Positions 15,106 to 23,632 of a stretch of 64,000 bases of DNA are shown here, piece after piece; the first letter of the stretch is position 1; each line of letters begins with the position of its first letter. A program made the translations under genes and the position numbers. The notes under the pieces were generated by a model, which saw only the letters and a program-made list of their open reading frames with translations, ran no database searches and was not told where the DNA came from. Source of the DNA: Paenibacillus glycanilyticus (GTDB taxonomy: Bacteria; Bacillota; Bacilli; Paenibacillales; Paenibacillaceae); contig NZ_BSSQ01000010.1 in the NCBI RefSeq assembly GCF_030161375.1, positions 62,001 to 126,000 of the forward strand. Direction: 5' to 3'.

Positions 15106-17139
15106 TTATGGTCTCTTTCCGATCGCATCCATCAGCATAGCCGCATAGAACTCCGCGCCATCCCGCTTCAAATGAACGCCATCCTTGGAGAAAAATTCGT
15201 CCTTCCCTTCGCTTGCAGAATACCAGTCTACTATGGTTACGTTGTCGAATTCCTTAGCAACTTCTGGCAGCATTTTATTGACGGTGTCCTGCCAGTTCCG
15301 TGGAACACGCGTATTCACGAGATAAATATGATCCGCCTGGTCGAGAGACTGAATCAAAACTTTCAACTGCTTGCTTGTAAAAGCACCATTCGTGCCAAGC
15401 TCAATAATGACCGTATGGCCAATCGTATGATCTGCCTTCATCTGGTCAATGACTTCCTGTGCCTGCCTCAATTGCCGGCCAACCTTGCCGTCTACTACAA
15501 TACCGGGAAGATTCTTCTCGAGGAAAGGCGCGGCGTCGAGAATGACCGAATCGCCAATCACGGTAATTCCTTTGCCTGACAGATTCCCTACCGGAGGTTT
15601 CGTCTCATCCGGCTTATTCTCATCATTAGACGTTCCCTTATCCGGTTGTTCATTCGTTGCATCCGACTTATCCCCGGGTGGTTGCTCCGTCGTTTCCGGT
15701 TCCTTGGTTGGATCAGGCGTCGATTCCGGTTTTTTTGTCTCGGATGGTTCTTTTGTCTTCTCTGGCTCATCGGATGGTGTAGGAGTGGTTTGATCCTTCT
15801 CGACTTTAACATCCGGCGTAGCAGGGTCTTGATCCGCGTTAACAACCTTCTGATCGTCTTCCGGACTTCCGCTTGGCGTTGGACTAATGGGCTGGATGTC
15901 ATCATCCGGCTTCTCGTTCTGGGAGACCACGGGTACGGGCGCCGGTTTTGCTTTAAGCAAATAACCGCCATTAACGCTAGGCGTAAGTAGAATTGGAATG
16001 ATCAATAAGAAAGCTAAAGGCTGCACGCCAAGCCATCTAACCGATCGCATCGTTTGCAAGATGGAACGGAATGATCCCCGGCGGAGCGGTTCTTCCACAA
16101 ATTTATACGACAATGCCGCCAATACGAAACTTGCGGCAATCTGTACTCCAATGAGCAGCAGGCCTGGCTTACTTGCTTGGTTGACCGGATTCGTCATAAT
16201 AATAACGGGATAATGCCAAATGTATAAGCTGTAGGAACGAACGCCAATAAAGCGGAGAGGACGAGTGCCTAATACTTTGCCAAGAAAGCTTGCAGGATGC
16301 GCTAGGACAGCGATTACAATCGCGGTTACTACCGACAATCCAAAAAATCCGCCGCGGTACAAAGAAGTGTCGTATTCGTTCATGCGATACATCATCCACA
16401 GCAGTAGGAGAAGTCCTGCTCCACCCGCCAAATCCATGGAGAAACGCGATGCTTTCGATACGGAGTCTTGGAGTTTGTGACTAGGCCAAACAACGGCAAG
16501 AGCTGCCCCGATCAATAGACCAAACATGCGGGTATCCGTACCGTAATAGACACGGCTTGGGTCGGAACCCGGTGTATATAGAAAAGCCATCGCTAGCGCA
16601 GACACAACAGCCGCACACAAAATCCAAAGAAATAACTTGCCTCGCTTAAACGTCAGAAGAAGCAATAACGGCCATATCAGGTAAAACTGCTCTTCAATCG
16701 ACAGGGACCATAAATGTCCGATGGGAGACGGCGGGCCAAAACTTTCGAAATACGAAACTTGATGGAAGATCAGCCACCAGTTATTCACATACAACAAGGA
16801 AGACAAATAATCGCCTTGCAAGTGGATCAATCGGTTGGGATCGATGAACAACAGCCATATGGTAACGAACAGCAGCATACAGAACATCGCAGGAAGAAGC
16901 CTGCGCGCCCTTCTTATCCAGAAATTTTTCAAATCAAGTTTTCCATGGCGCTGCTTCTGAATAAGGATTTGATCGGTAATGAGGTAGCCGGAGATGACGA
17001 AAAAGATCGCAACTCCTATTAATCCTCCTTGTGCCCACTTCATGTTGAGGTGGTACGCGATGACGGCGAGTACCGATAAAGCCCGTAATCCGTCAATACC
17101 TGGCATGTAACGTTTCTTGCTGTTCATGTTGTCTTCCAT
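15106..17139 (-). CDS. oatA: OatA-like peptidoglycan O-acetyltransferase
   Basis: 677 residues in two parts. Residues 1-390 form an acyltransferase-3 membrane domain with the 'PGIDGLRALSVLAVIAYHL' start (His30) and about ten membrane segments. A Pro/Thr/Glu/Lys-rich linker (about 400-520) leads to an extracellular SGNH domain: 'VIGDSV' (Ser531), 'ELGTNGAF' (Asn584) and 'KDGVHL' (Asp653, His656). This is the OatA layout: it acetylates MurNAc O-6 and blocks lysozyme. It is the first gene of the operon; B. subtilis has the order sigV-rsiV-oatA. GGAAG precedes the ATG by five bases. Confidence 0.85.
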   Translation of the reverse strand: MEDNMNSKKRYMPGIDGLRALSVLAVIAYHLNMKWAQGGLIGVAIFFVISGYLITDQILIQKQRHGKLDLKNFWIRRARRLLPAMFCMLLFVTIWLLFIDPNRLIHLQGDYLSSLLYVNNWWLIFHQVSYFESFGPPSPIGHLWSLSIEEQFYLIWPLLLLLTFKRGKLFLWILCAAVVSALAMAFLYTPGSDPSRVYYGTDTRMFGLLIGAALAVVWPSHKLQDSVSKASRFSMDLAGGAGLLLLLWMMYRMNEYDTSLYRGGFFGLSVVTAIVIAVLAHPASFLGKVLGTRPLRFIGVRSYSLYIWHYPVIIMTNPVNQASKPGLLLIGVQIAASFVLAALSYKFVEEPLRRGSFRSILQTMRSVRWLGVQPLAFLLIIPILLTPSVNGGYLLKAKPAPVPVVSQNEKPDDDIQPISPTPSGSPEDDQKVVNADQDPATPDVKVEKDQTTPTPSDEPEKTKEPSETKKPESTPDPTKEPETTEQPPGDKSDATNEQPDKGTSNDENKPDETKPPVGNLSGKGITVIGDSVILDAAPFLEKNLPGIVVDGKVGRQLRQAQEVIDQMKADHTIGHTVIIELGTNGAFTSKQLKVLIQSLDQADHIYLVNTRVPRNWQDTVNKMLPEVAKEFDNVTIVDWYSASEGKDEFFSKDGVHLKRDGAEFYAAMLMDAIGKRP

Positions 17140-17185
17140 TGCTGCTTCCGTCCCTTACTTATCAATTAATTGCTACGTGTATTCA

Positions 17186-17212
17186 GACGCAGGAAGCAGG
17201 CAAAAAGTTTGC
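17186..17212 (-). promoter_or_regulatory. ECF (SigV-type) promoter of oatA-sigV-rsiV
   Basis: On the minus strand a -35 GCAAAC (17212-17207), followed by a T tract, is separated by exactly 17 bases from CGTC (17189-17186). Bacillus SigV/SigM/SigX/SigW promoters have TGAAAC and CGTC with 16-17 bp spacing. It lies 47 bases before the oatA start, consistent with autoregulation. Confidence 0.7.
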
Positions 17213-17236
17213 TTTTTTTATATGGAAATTATGAAC

Positions 17237-17270
17237 AAAAAAAAGCATCCCTTCTCTTCAAGGAATGCTT
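17237..17270 (-). terminator. Terminator overlapping the end of the MocR gene
   Basis: Minus-strand hairpin GAAGCATTCCTT ... AAGGGATGCTT followed by T8. The stem includes the last codons of the MocR-type regulator. Confidence 0.8.
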
Positions 17271-18694
17271 CTTGCCAACCGCTGAATTCCAGTCTCCATT
17301 TGCTCAAAAGAGGCATAAGAGTAAGACAAGCGAATATGGTTCTGATCGGATTTGTCATAGAGGTAGCCGGGATTGATCAGCACTCCTTCTTTCAACAACG
17401 CTTCAAATAAGGAAGGAATGGATACGCCGTCCTTCAAGCGCAACCAAATGTAAAACCCTCCCCGCGGCACCCGCCATTCCGCCTTTCCTTTCATGTATTG
17501 CTCCAGCAGTTGAAGCATGTAGGAACGGCGAATCCGAAGTTCACTCCGCACACGGTCAAGATGTTCCGCGTACAGCCCTTGCGACAAGAACTGCATAACC
17601 GTCCATTGGGATAATGTGCTTGCTCCATAATCCGATTGCATCTTAACATCCGCAAGCCGATGAATGACCTGCTCCGGCCCTATAACCCAGCCGATCCTCA
17701 GCCCGGGACTTAATGTCTTCGACATGCTTCCGATATAAAGGACAAGCCCGTTCTGGTCTAGCGACTTGATTGGAGGCGGTGAGGGTTCGTCCAGCCATAA
17801 ATCGCGATACGCATCGTCCTCCATGATCGGCAGCTTATGCTGGACGCAAAGCTCATATATCTCTTGCCGCCGCTCATGGGACATTACGATACCAGTTGGG
17901 TTATGAAAGCTGGGGATTGTATACACAATCGTCCCCTTCCCGCTTCTTGCGTAATGCTCGAGAACCGCGGTATCCAGTCCATCCTTATTCATGGGGAGTC
18001 CGGATAAGCTCATCCCGGCAGATTGAAAAACTTGCAGTGATTGCAGATAGGAGGGAGATTCCGTCAACACCTGAGAGCCATTCTTCAGTAAACCTACGGC
18101 AATGAGTTGAAGAGCTTGCAAAGCGCCAGAAACAATAAGCACCGAATCCGGCGAAACATAAATGCCATAGCCGGCCATATGCTTACTAATTTCTTCACGG
18201 AGCTTATATAGCCCTCGAGGTTCGGGATAGCCAAAGTCGCTCATTTGAAGCGGCATTTGTCGTAATAGATCAGCCATCGACTTAGGGTATAAGTCCGGAG
18301 AAGGCTCCCCTGTTCCAAGACGTATAATGTTTGGAATAAATTCCGCATGATTGATATCTTGAATCGTACGCTGGTTTGGCCGGTGGATTCCTGATTTCAC
18401 ATAAGATTCCCAATCGGGGAGTTTTGGAACTTCCTTAGTCCAAGAAGCTAACGTTACGACTGTCCCGCTTCCGCTTTTCCCTTCAATATAACCATCAGCC
18501 GTCAACTCGGCAAAAGCTTGCACGACCGTGCTCCGGTTCACGCCGCAAGCCGAAGCGATGGCCCGTTCCGTCGGTATGCGGCTGCCGGGCGGCCACTCGC
18601 CGCTCTCGATCTTAACGCGGATATAATCGATAATTTGCCGGTATAGAGGAATTCCGCTATCCCTGTCCGGTTTCCAATTGGTTTCGAATCTCAT
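17258..18694 (-). CDS. MocR-family regulator (GntR HTH fused to aminotransferase domain)
   Basis: 478 residues. A GntR winged helix occupies about residues 10-80 ('GIPLYRQIIDYIRVKIESGE', 'RIPTERAIASACGVNRSTVV'). A class I/II aminotransferase domain spans about 120-478, with the PLP Lys326 in 'YIGSMSKTLSPGLRIGW'. MocR proteins use bound PLP or an amino-acid aldimine as signal. It is divergent from a LysE-type exporter, with palindromes between them that fit operators, so it most likely controls that exporter and itself. GGAGG lies five bases before the ATG. Confidence 0.9.
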   Translation of the reverse strand: MRFETNWKPDRDSGIPLYRQIIDYIRVKIESGEWPPGSRIPTERAIASACGVNRSTVVQAFAELTADGYIEGKSGSGTVVTLASWTKEVPKLPDWESYVKSGIHRPNQRTIQDINHAEFIPNIIRLGTGEPSPDLYPKSMADLLRQMPLQMSDFGYPEPRGLYKLREEISKHMAGYGIYVSPDSVLIVSGALQALQLIAVGLLKNGSQVLTESPSYLQSLQVFQSAGMSLSGLPMNKDGLDTAVLEHYARSGKGTIVYTIPSFHNPTGIVMSHERRQEIYELCVQHKLPIMEDDAYRDLWLDEPSPPPIKSLDQNGLVLYIGSMSKTLSPGLRIGWVIGPEQVIHRLADVKMQSDYGASTLSQWTVMQFLSQGLYAEHLDRVRSELRIRRSYMLQLLEQYMKGKAEWRVPRGGFYIWLRLKDGVSIPSLFEALLKEGVLINPGYLYDKSDQNHIRLSYSYASFEQMETGIQRLARSIP

Positions 18695-18710
18695 CGATTC
18701 CTCCTGTATA

Positions 18711-18780
18711 AACGTTGGTTGGCAATCCTACCAACCAACGTTACCACAATTCAATGTTGGTTGGTACATTAGCCAACCAT
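18711..18780. promoter_or_regulatory. Twin MocR operator palindromes (GTTGGTTGG half-sites)
   Basis: Site 1: AACGTTGGTTGG (18711-18722), 8-bp spacer, CCAACCAACGTT (18731-18742), a perfect 12-bp inverted repeat. Site 2: AATGTTGGTTGG (18753-18764), 8-bp spacer, CCAACCAT (18773-18780). Site 1 touches the ribosome site region of the regulator gene, suited to autorepression. Site 2 ends eight bases upstream of the -35 of the exporter promoter, suited to activation. Confidence 0.8.
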
Positions 18781-18787
18781 TTGGATG

Positions 18788-18816
18788 GCGACAACCTCCA
18801 TTGGACTCGTTACAAT
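18788..18816 (+). promoter_or_regulatory. Candidate sigma-A promoter of the LysE exporter
   Basis: -35 GCGACA (18788-18793), 17-bp spacer, -10 TACAAT (18811-18816). The -35 is weak, which fits an activator-dependent promoter next to operator site 2. Confidence 0.5.
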
Positions 18817-18833
18817 AAGGACATATTTACAAC

Positions 18834-19472
18834 ATGGAAAGGCTGTGTTTCAAGTTGCCATTTCTGCATGGTTTATTGTTGTCGATCGGGCTCATCTTAC
18901 CCCTCGGCGCGCAAAACGTATTTATTTTCACCCAAGGCGCACTGCAGTCTAAATTTCGGATGGCTCTGCCCATCGTCGTTGCGGCGGCCTTATGCGATAC
19001 GGTTCTCATCATGCTTGCGATTCTTGGCGTCTCCGTCCTCATTATAAACGTCCCCGTACTGAAAACCATTCTAATTGCGGCCGGAGTCCTGTTTCTGGCT
19101 TATATCGGTTGGATGACTTGGCGGTCCGAAGGGTCATCGCAAACAGCTGCCGAAACTACGCGATACTCGCCGCGCAGACAGATTCTGCTCGCCGTGTCCG
19201 TGTCGCTCTTTAATCCGCATGCCATTATGGACACGATCGGCGTCATAGGTACCAGCTCTTTGCATTACAACGGATTGGAGAAAGGCATGTTCTCTCTTGC
19301 CTGTATTCTCGTTTCCTGGTTATGGTTTTTCGCCCTCGCCTCAGCAGGCCGGCTAATCGGCAAGCTTGATTCCAGCGGGAAACTAATGATGGTGATGAAT
19401 AAAATATCAGCCGTTCTCATTTGGGCTTCGGCCATCATGATGTTGCTCATCAATGCTCCCGATTTGCTCTAA
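18834..19472 (+). CDS. LysE/ArgO-family amino acid exporter
   Basis: A 212-residue membrane protein with about six hydrophobic segments and the LysE start 'GLLLSIGLILPLGAQNVFIF', including the Pro-x-Gly-x-Gln-Asn signature; 'SLFNPHAIMDTIGVIG' is the second family motif. These exporters remove basic amino acids such as lysine or arginine. The divergent MocR regulator, a PLP protein that senses amino compounds, supports this. The ATG at 18834 has AAGGAC 11 bases upstream; an in-frame TTG eight codons in is an alternative start. Confidence 0.85.
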   Translation: MERLCFKLPFLHGLLLSIGLILPLGAQNVFIFTQGALQSKFRMALPIVVAAALCDTVLIMLAILGVSVLIINVPVLKTILIAAGVLFLAYIGWMTWRSEGSSQTAAETTRYSPRRQILLAVSVSLFNPHAIMDTIGVIGTSSLHYNGLEKGMFSLACILVSWLWFFALASAGRLIGKLDSSGKLMMVMNKISAVLIWASAIMMLLINAPDLL

Positions 19473-19483
19473 CCTTCCACCTC

Positions 19484-19525
19484 GAAGAAGACCAACAGCC
19501 ATTGCAAGCTGGTGGTCTTCTTCCT
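19484..19525. terminator. Bidirectional terminator between exporter and gerC-like gene
   Basis: A long stem GAAGAAGACCA-A-CAGC / GCTG-G-TGGTCTTCTTC (one mismatch) with an eight-base loop, 11 bp after the exporter stop and just before the end of the convergent germination operon. Confidence 0.8.
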
Positions 19526-19537
19526 TACAACTATTCC

Positions 19538-20764
19538 TTACGGACCAATTCCGTCTTTCTCCACCTTCTGCGTCTTCAGATCAGGCCGTCTTACCGTAAA
19601 GCTGCTCGACACCTCCAGATTAGCCGTCGTAAACAGCGAATCCCATTCCTCGGCCAGCGGCTTGAACTTCTGGAAATGGTACCGGTAGTAATGCTGGCCG
19701 AATCCAAATACGTCAACGCCTAGTTCTTTTTGCACGTATTCGAAGGTTTCCTGGATCTGCTCATTCACGTAGTTGGATGTCAGATGTTCGAGTTCTTCAT
19801 AACCTTTAACCGTGGTCAGTTTGATGCTACGATCAACGCTCGTAAGTTTGCCGTCCCCCTCGACATGGAGCTTGAAAGAAGGCTTTTGCCCATCCATCTT
19901 AACCTTCATCCGGCTGTGCATATGGTAGAATTGCACGGCTACCGCGCCGGAGCTAGTTGGCTTCCCCCCCGGTCCAGGGATGGAGAATAAGCTTGTACTT
20001 ACATAATCGCTTGCAAGCATGACCATCCTGGTCCGTTCATTATTGAGGTAACCAATTAATTTGTCTCCCTTAAATACAGCAGCACCTGCTAGTTTTACTA
20101 TGGCGACCGGATAAATCGTTTTGATGGCGTCCAAACTTTCGCTTTTTTCAAGCTCGCCCGAAATCGTAATTGCGCCTAGCATAAGAGTGCGGCCATCGGT
20201 CAGTATAGCCTGCGCCACATCATAGAGGTGACTGCGGGGAATTCCGCCAAACAACTTGCGGTACATCTCCACTTGCGTCTGGATTTTATAGCTGGCATAT
20301 TGCCCCCTAGCGTATACGGTTCGCAAGAAATCCGAGGCAGGAGCTCCCTTCCCTACCAGTACAAGAACATCTTCACGGATATACCGGTTCCGCTGCAGCA
20401 CATCCATAAACTGATTGATACCTTCTCTGGCGAGCTTCTCATCGATAACGATAACGCGAACATGGGCAAGAATAGGGTAACGTTCCTGGCTTTCGTTCAA
20501 TCTCGAGACGGCTTCCGCAATGGAATTGCCTTCCTTCGTAAAGATTGCGGTAGGCGTGCCGCCTTTTCCCCCTTTATTGGGATCGGTCTCCAGCGCATTA
20601 ACAATCTCGAAGGTTACTTTGTATTTCATGTGATTTCCCTTCTCGAGTGCCAATCCCGTGATCATGGAAGCTCTGTTAAGCTCGACCTGATCCCAGCAGC
20701 CCGTACCCATCATAGCTAATGAGAGACAAAGCATCAGGACGCACACAAAGCGCATCAATCTCAT
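19538..20764 (-). CDS. Ger(x)C family spore germination lipoprotein (operon 1)
   Basis: 408 residues with a lipoprotein signal ending MMGTGC (Cys23), followed by Trp-Asp-Gln-Val-Glu-Leu-Asn-Arg, the typical Ger(x)C start. 'AIFTKEGNSIAEAVSRLN', 'RYPILAHVRVIVIDEKLARE' and the C-terminal 'FKPLAEEWDSLF' are family features. It is the lipoprotein C subunit of a GerA-type nutrient receptor in the spore inner membrane. Its ATG overlaps the gerA-like stop by four bases (ATGA), so it is translationally coupled. It is the last gene of operon 1. Confidence 0.9.
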   Translation of the reverse strand: MRLMRFVCVLMLCLSLAMMGTGCWDQVELNRASMITGLALEKGNHMKYKVTFEIVNALETDPNKGGKGGTPTAIFTKEGNSIAEAVSRLNESQERYPILAHVRVIVIDEKLAREGINQFMDVLQRNRYIREDVLVLVGKGAPASDFLRTVYARGQYASYKIQTQVEMYRKLFGGIPRSHLYDVAQAILTDGRTLMLGAITISGELEKSESLDAIKTIYPVAIVKLAGAAVFKGDKLIGYLNNERTRMVMLASDYVSTSLFSIPGPGGKPTSSGAVAVQFYHMHSRMKVKMDGQKPSFKLHVEGDGKLTSVDRSIKLTTVKGYEELEHLTSNYVNEQIQETFEYVQKELGVDVFGFGQHYYRYHFQKFKPLAEEWDSLFTTANLEVSSSFTVRRPDLKTQKVEKDGIGP

Positions 20765-22167
20765 GTTACGCTCCTTTTATCCCACTTCGAGAATAGGGAC
20801 AAATAAGGAACGCCAAACGATTCAATGCGGGTGAGCTGGATCATAAGCAAGCAGCAGCCTAAGACAAGTCCGTACAACCCAATTACCGAGCTAAGTACAA
20901 TCATGCCAAACCGGAAAAACCTGACCTTGGAGCCAAACGTATAGATAGGAGCCACAAAACCTGATATCGCGGTTAAGGAGACAACGATCACCGTAATGTT
21001 GGATACTACGCCGGCTTGCACGGCCGCTTCACCAAGCACCAATGCGCCAACAATCGAAATGGTTGCTCCAACGATCCGAGGCATTCGCGTACCGGCTTCG
21101 CGCAAAATTTCAAAGGTGATTTCCATCAGCAAAATTTCGATACTGGCAGGAAAAGGTATGCCTTCCCGCTGTGCCGCTATACTGGTCAGCAGAATACTTG
21201 GGATAAGCTCCTGATGGTAGCTTGTTACCGCAATATACAGCGCAGGTACGGTAAGCGAGAGGATAAAAGCGAAATACCGCAAATAACGGGAGAAAGAACC
21301 AATCACAAACCATTGGTATTCATCTTCCGGAGACTTGAAGAAATCGGTGAAAATAGACGGCACAACTAGCACAAACGGGCTGCCGTCTACAATAATGGCA
21401 ATTCTCTTATTAGTCATATGCCGGCAGACCGCATCCGGTCGTTCGCTATTATACACCGTGGGAAACAGCTGCATGCCCTTCCCCTTGGAATGTAGCAGTT
21501 CTTCAATACGTCCGGAATCAAACAAACTGTCGATATGGGATTGCTTCAATTTCTCTCGCACCTGGTCCACAATTTCCGTGTCTACCTCACCATCCAAATA
21601 TGCGATATAGACCGCCGTATGCGTCATGTAACCTAGCTCAAACTTTTCAAATCGCAGATTTACGTTATTAAATCTTCTGCGGATCAAGCTCATATTCGTA
21701 TCTGCCGATTCGGTAAACCCTTCTTTCGGCCCCCGGACGACATTCTGAGTTGTAGGTTCTTCAATGGATCTGGAATTGAGCGATCTGACATCAACCGCAA
21801 GAGCCATCGGCACTCCTTCTATTAGAATAATGCCATAACCAAGAACAATCTTTGGGGGAAGCTGCTCGAGGTCTGTCACTACTTCATGCGTTAGTCCGGC
21901 AAAATGGTTGTTCCCAAGCTGTTGAAAGACAGCTTCTTTGGTGGGCGGTGAACTGACTTCCGGAGAAGCCAACTCTTTCAAGACTTGCTTCTTAATGAAA
22001 TCCGAGCTCGTCATGGTGGTTAGGTAACAAAGCAGCCCCTCGTAGGATCCGATGGAAATCGATACGACAGCCAGGTCAGTCGTCTGGCCAAACTTCGATT
22101 GGAAGAACTGTTTTACCCGTTCCAGACTGCTTAATTGTTCGCCATGGCCATGGTTGTCCAGGTTCAT
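20761..22167 (-). CDS. GerA-family spore germination protein (operon 1, A subunit)
   Basis: 468 residues. The soluble N-terminal half has 'LLCYLTTMTSSDFIKKQVLK', 'NVVRGPKEGFTESADTNMSL' (the conserved Arg-Gly-Pro-x-x-x-Phe-x-Glu motif) and 'LRFEKFELGYMTHTAVYIAY'. The C-terminal half has about five membrane segments with 'AAQREGIPFPASIEILLMEI' and 'EILREAGTRMPRIVGATISI'. It is the A subunit of a germinant receptor. ATG 22167 follows AAAGGGG and overlaps the gerB-like stop by four bases; a longer upstream frame lies inside that gene and is not used. Confidence 0.92.
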   Translation of the reverse strand: MNLDNHGHGEQLSSLERVKQFFQSKFGQTTDLAVVSISIGSYEGLLCYLTTMTSSDFIKKQVLKELASPEVSSPPTKEAVFQQLGNNHFAGLTHEVVTDLEQLPPKIVLGYGIILIEGVPMALAVDVRSLNSRSIEEPTTQNVVRGPKEGFTESADTNMSLIRRRFNNVNLRFEKFELGYMTHTAVYIAYLDGEVDTEIVDQVREKLKQSHIDSLFDSGRIEELLHSKGKGMQLFPTVYNSERPDAVCRHMTNKRIAIIVDGSPFVLVVPSIFTDFFKSPEDEYQWFVIGSFSRYLRYFAFILSLTVPALYIAVTSYHQELIPSILLTSIAAQREGIPFPASIEILLMEITFEILREAGTRMPRIVGATISIVGALVLGEAAVQAGVVSNITVIVVSLTAISGFVAPIYTFGSKVRFFRFGMIVLSSVIGLYGLVLGCCLLMIQLTRIESFGVPYLSLFSKWDKRSVT

Positions 22168-23255
22168 GTTGTTGCCCCTTTCCTGTAGCGAATTCGAAGC
22201 AAGATCAGCGTCAAGAGCGGCACTAGCAGCTGAAGAGGAATATGCAACGTGTAGATCACATACTTCAAGCCTTCCGTCACATGTTCGGCGCTGTTGCGGG
22301 TAACTAGAATCGAGAAGGCTCCGGCCAGCATCGCAAGAGAAAACGCGTAATCCTCCGGCTTCTTCTTGAATATGCGGGATACGCCAACCATTGCGGCATA
22401 CAGAAAAATCGCGCACTTTAATAACGTACCAAACATGATGATGAGAGCAATTAACGCATCCATCCGGGTGATGATATTCGCAATATTAATAAGCCGCGCA
22501 GCATCTAGAAGCGCAAATACCGAAAATTTCTTGTTCTCGATGCCAAGTGTCAACACCTGAATAAGATCTGTAGCGGATAAAATGATACAAGTCGTCACGA
22601 AGGCGTAAAAAGTTACTTTGCGCATTCTTTTCGCCCCGCCTAACTGCGGCTGAAAGACAAGAAAGACGATGATCTCCCCATAGGGAAACCAGATGGAGTG
22701 TTTAAACGCGGTTTGAACAACCGGCCAGAGTCCTTTCGATAAGAAAGGCAGCATCTGCTCCAAAATAATGGAACTGCTGAACATCAATAAGACCGCAAGC
22801 GTCGCAAGCATAAACAAAATGATCCACAAAATTAACGAGGCGAATCGGGCAATGGCATGTATGCCGCCTAGCGCGCAATACGCAATTACGAAAACAAACA
22901 ATGTCGTCAGCATGGGAACAGGCGTGATGCGCAGCAAAATACTCATAATGAGCTCAATCATATCCCGTATGTTTCGGGCCGCAATATACAGGAAATAAGT
23001 CGAGTAGACCAGTATGAACATTTTGCCGATAACCTTCCCCCATGCTCTTTCGAGCAAAGGATATAGCCCCATATCCTCTTTCGACGATAACATCGCGCAA
23101 TACAAAACAATTAACAAACAAGCCGGAAAAAAAGCGATAATGCCAACAAGCCACGAGTCCGGAACAAGGCTCGGCGAACCGAAAATAATCGCGGTGCTGA
23201 GCAAAAAAACCAGTTGCATCGTAAACGTATCAATAAGATTAACTTTGCTTGGCAT
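22164..23255 (-). CDS. GerB-family endospore germination permease (operon 1, B subunit)
   Basis: 363 residues with ten predicted membrane segments, related to the amino acid-polyamine-organocation superfamily. Typical segments are 'WLVGIIAFFPACLLIVLYCA', 'LIEL'-type helices around 'RNIRDMIELIMSILLRITPV', and the C-terminal 'RISRIF'-like region. B subunits are thought to bind the germinant. ATG 23255 is preceded by GGGGAG with a seven-base gap; a GTG 15 bases earlier is less likely. It overlaps the small upstream gene by 17 bp and the gerA-like gene by four, giving a tightly coupled operon. Confidence 0.9.
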   Translation of the reverse strand: MPSKVNLIDTFTMQLVFLLSTAIIFGSPSLVPDSWLVGIIAFFPACLLIVLYCAMLSSKEDMGLYPLLERAWGKVIGKMFILVYSTYFLYIAARNIRDMIELIMSILLRITPVPMLTTLFVFVIAYCALGGIHAIARFASLILWIILFMLATLAVLLMFSSSIILEQMLPFLSKGLWPVVQTAFKHSIWFPYGEIIVFLVFQPQLGGAKRMRKVTFYAFVTTCIILSATDLIQVLTLGIENKKFSVFALLDAARLINIANIITRMDALIALIIMFGTLLKCAIFLYAAMVGVSRIFKKKPEDYAFSLAMLAGAFSILVTRNSAEHVTEGLKYVIYTLHIPLQLLVPLLTLILLRIRYRKGATT

Positions 23256-23508
23256 CACGCTTCTCCCCACTTTGATTATTGGAATTTTTGCCCCCGTATC
23301 TCTTCTTCAATCGCTCGGTCATTCCATATTGAACCCATGCCGCCATCGCAAATGCGACAAGAAACATAAAGATCGTTGAGGTATCGGGATACACCGGCAG
23401 CAAATGTACAAACACCTTCAAATACGGCTGTTGAAAGACCAGCATATCGAGCATGGCCATCAGCATAAAGCTGAGAACCGTAATGACGAATATTCCGAGG
23501 ATGATCAA
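23239..23508 (-). CDS. Small membrane protein of germination operon 1
   Basis: 89 residues with two membrane segments (about 2-22 and 44-64) and a basic, Asn/Gln-rich tail ('KKRYGGKNSNNQSGEK'). It starts with TTG (23508), six bases after GGAGGG. It is the first gene of the operon and overlaps the gerB-like gene. Small two-segment proteins are known in some germinant-receptor operons as modulators (D subunits); sequence alone does not prove homology. The second germination operon carries a similarly placed small TTG-started gene. Confidence 0.7.
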   Translation of the reverse strand: MIILGIFVITVLSFMLMAMLDMLVFQQPYLKVFVHLLPVYPDTSTIFMFLVAFAMAAWVQYGMTERLKKRYGGKNSNNQSGEKRDAKQS

Positions 23509-23539
23509 GCGGCACCCTCCCAGCTTTTTGACGTATTGT

Positions 23540-23570
23540 CATTTTGCTCCATTCAGACTGGGAATATGTA
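23540..23570 (-). promoter_or_regulatory. Candidate sigma-G promoter of germination operon 1
   Basis: On the minus strand TACATA (23570-23565), 18-bp spacer, CAAAATG (23546-23540), about 30 bases before the TTG start. Both boxes are near the forespore sigma-G pattern (GNATR or TGCATA, then CATNHTA) with mismatches. Germinant-receptor operons are sigma-G dependent in Bacillus. Confidence 0.4.
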
Positions 23571-23577
23571 CATAAAT

Positions 23578-23619
23578 AAAAGCACCGCCGTGTAACCGAT
23601 GGTTACAACAGCCGTGCTT
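23578..23619 (-). terminator. Terminator of the chorismate mutase gene
   Basis: A long stem: AAGCAC-GGC-TG-TTGTAACC pairs with GGTTACA-CGGC-GGTGCTT with small bulges, followed on the minus strand by TTTATTTAT, 14 bp after the stop. Confidence 0.75.
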
Positions 23620-23632
23620 ATGCGAGATTCCG

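Noticed and set aside
22168-22416. N-terminal extension of the operon-1 GerA-like protein
   Set aside because: It lies inside the gerB-like gene; AAAGGGG and the ATGA overlap favour the start at 22167.
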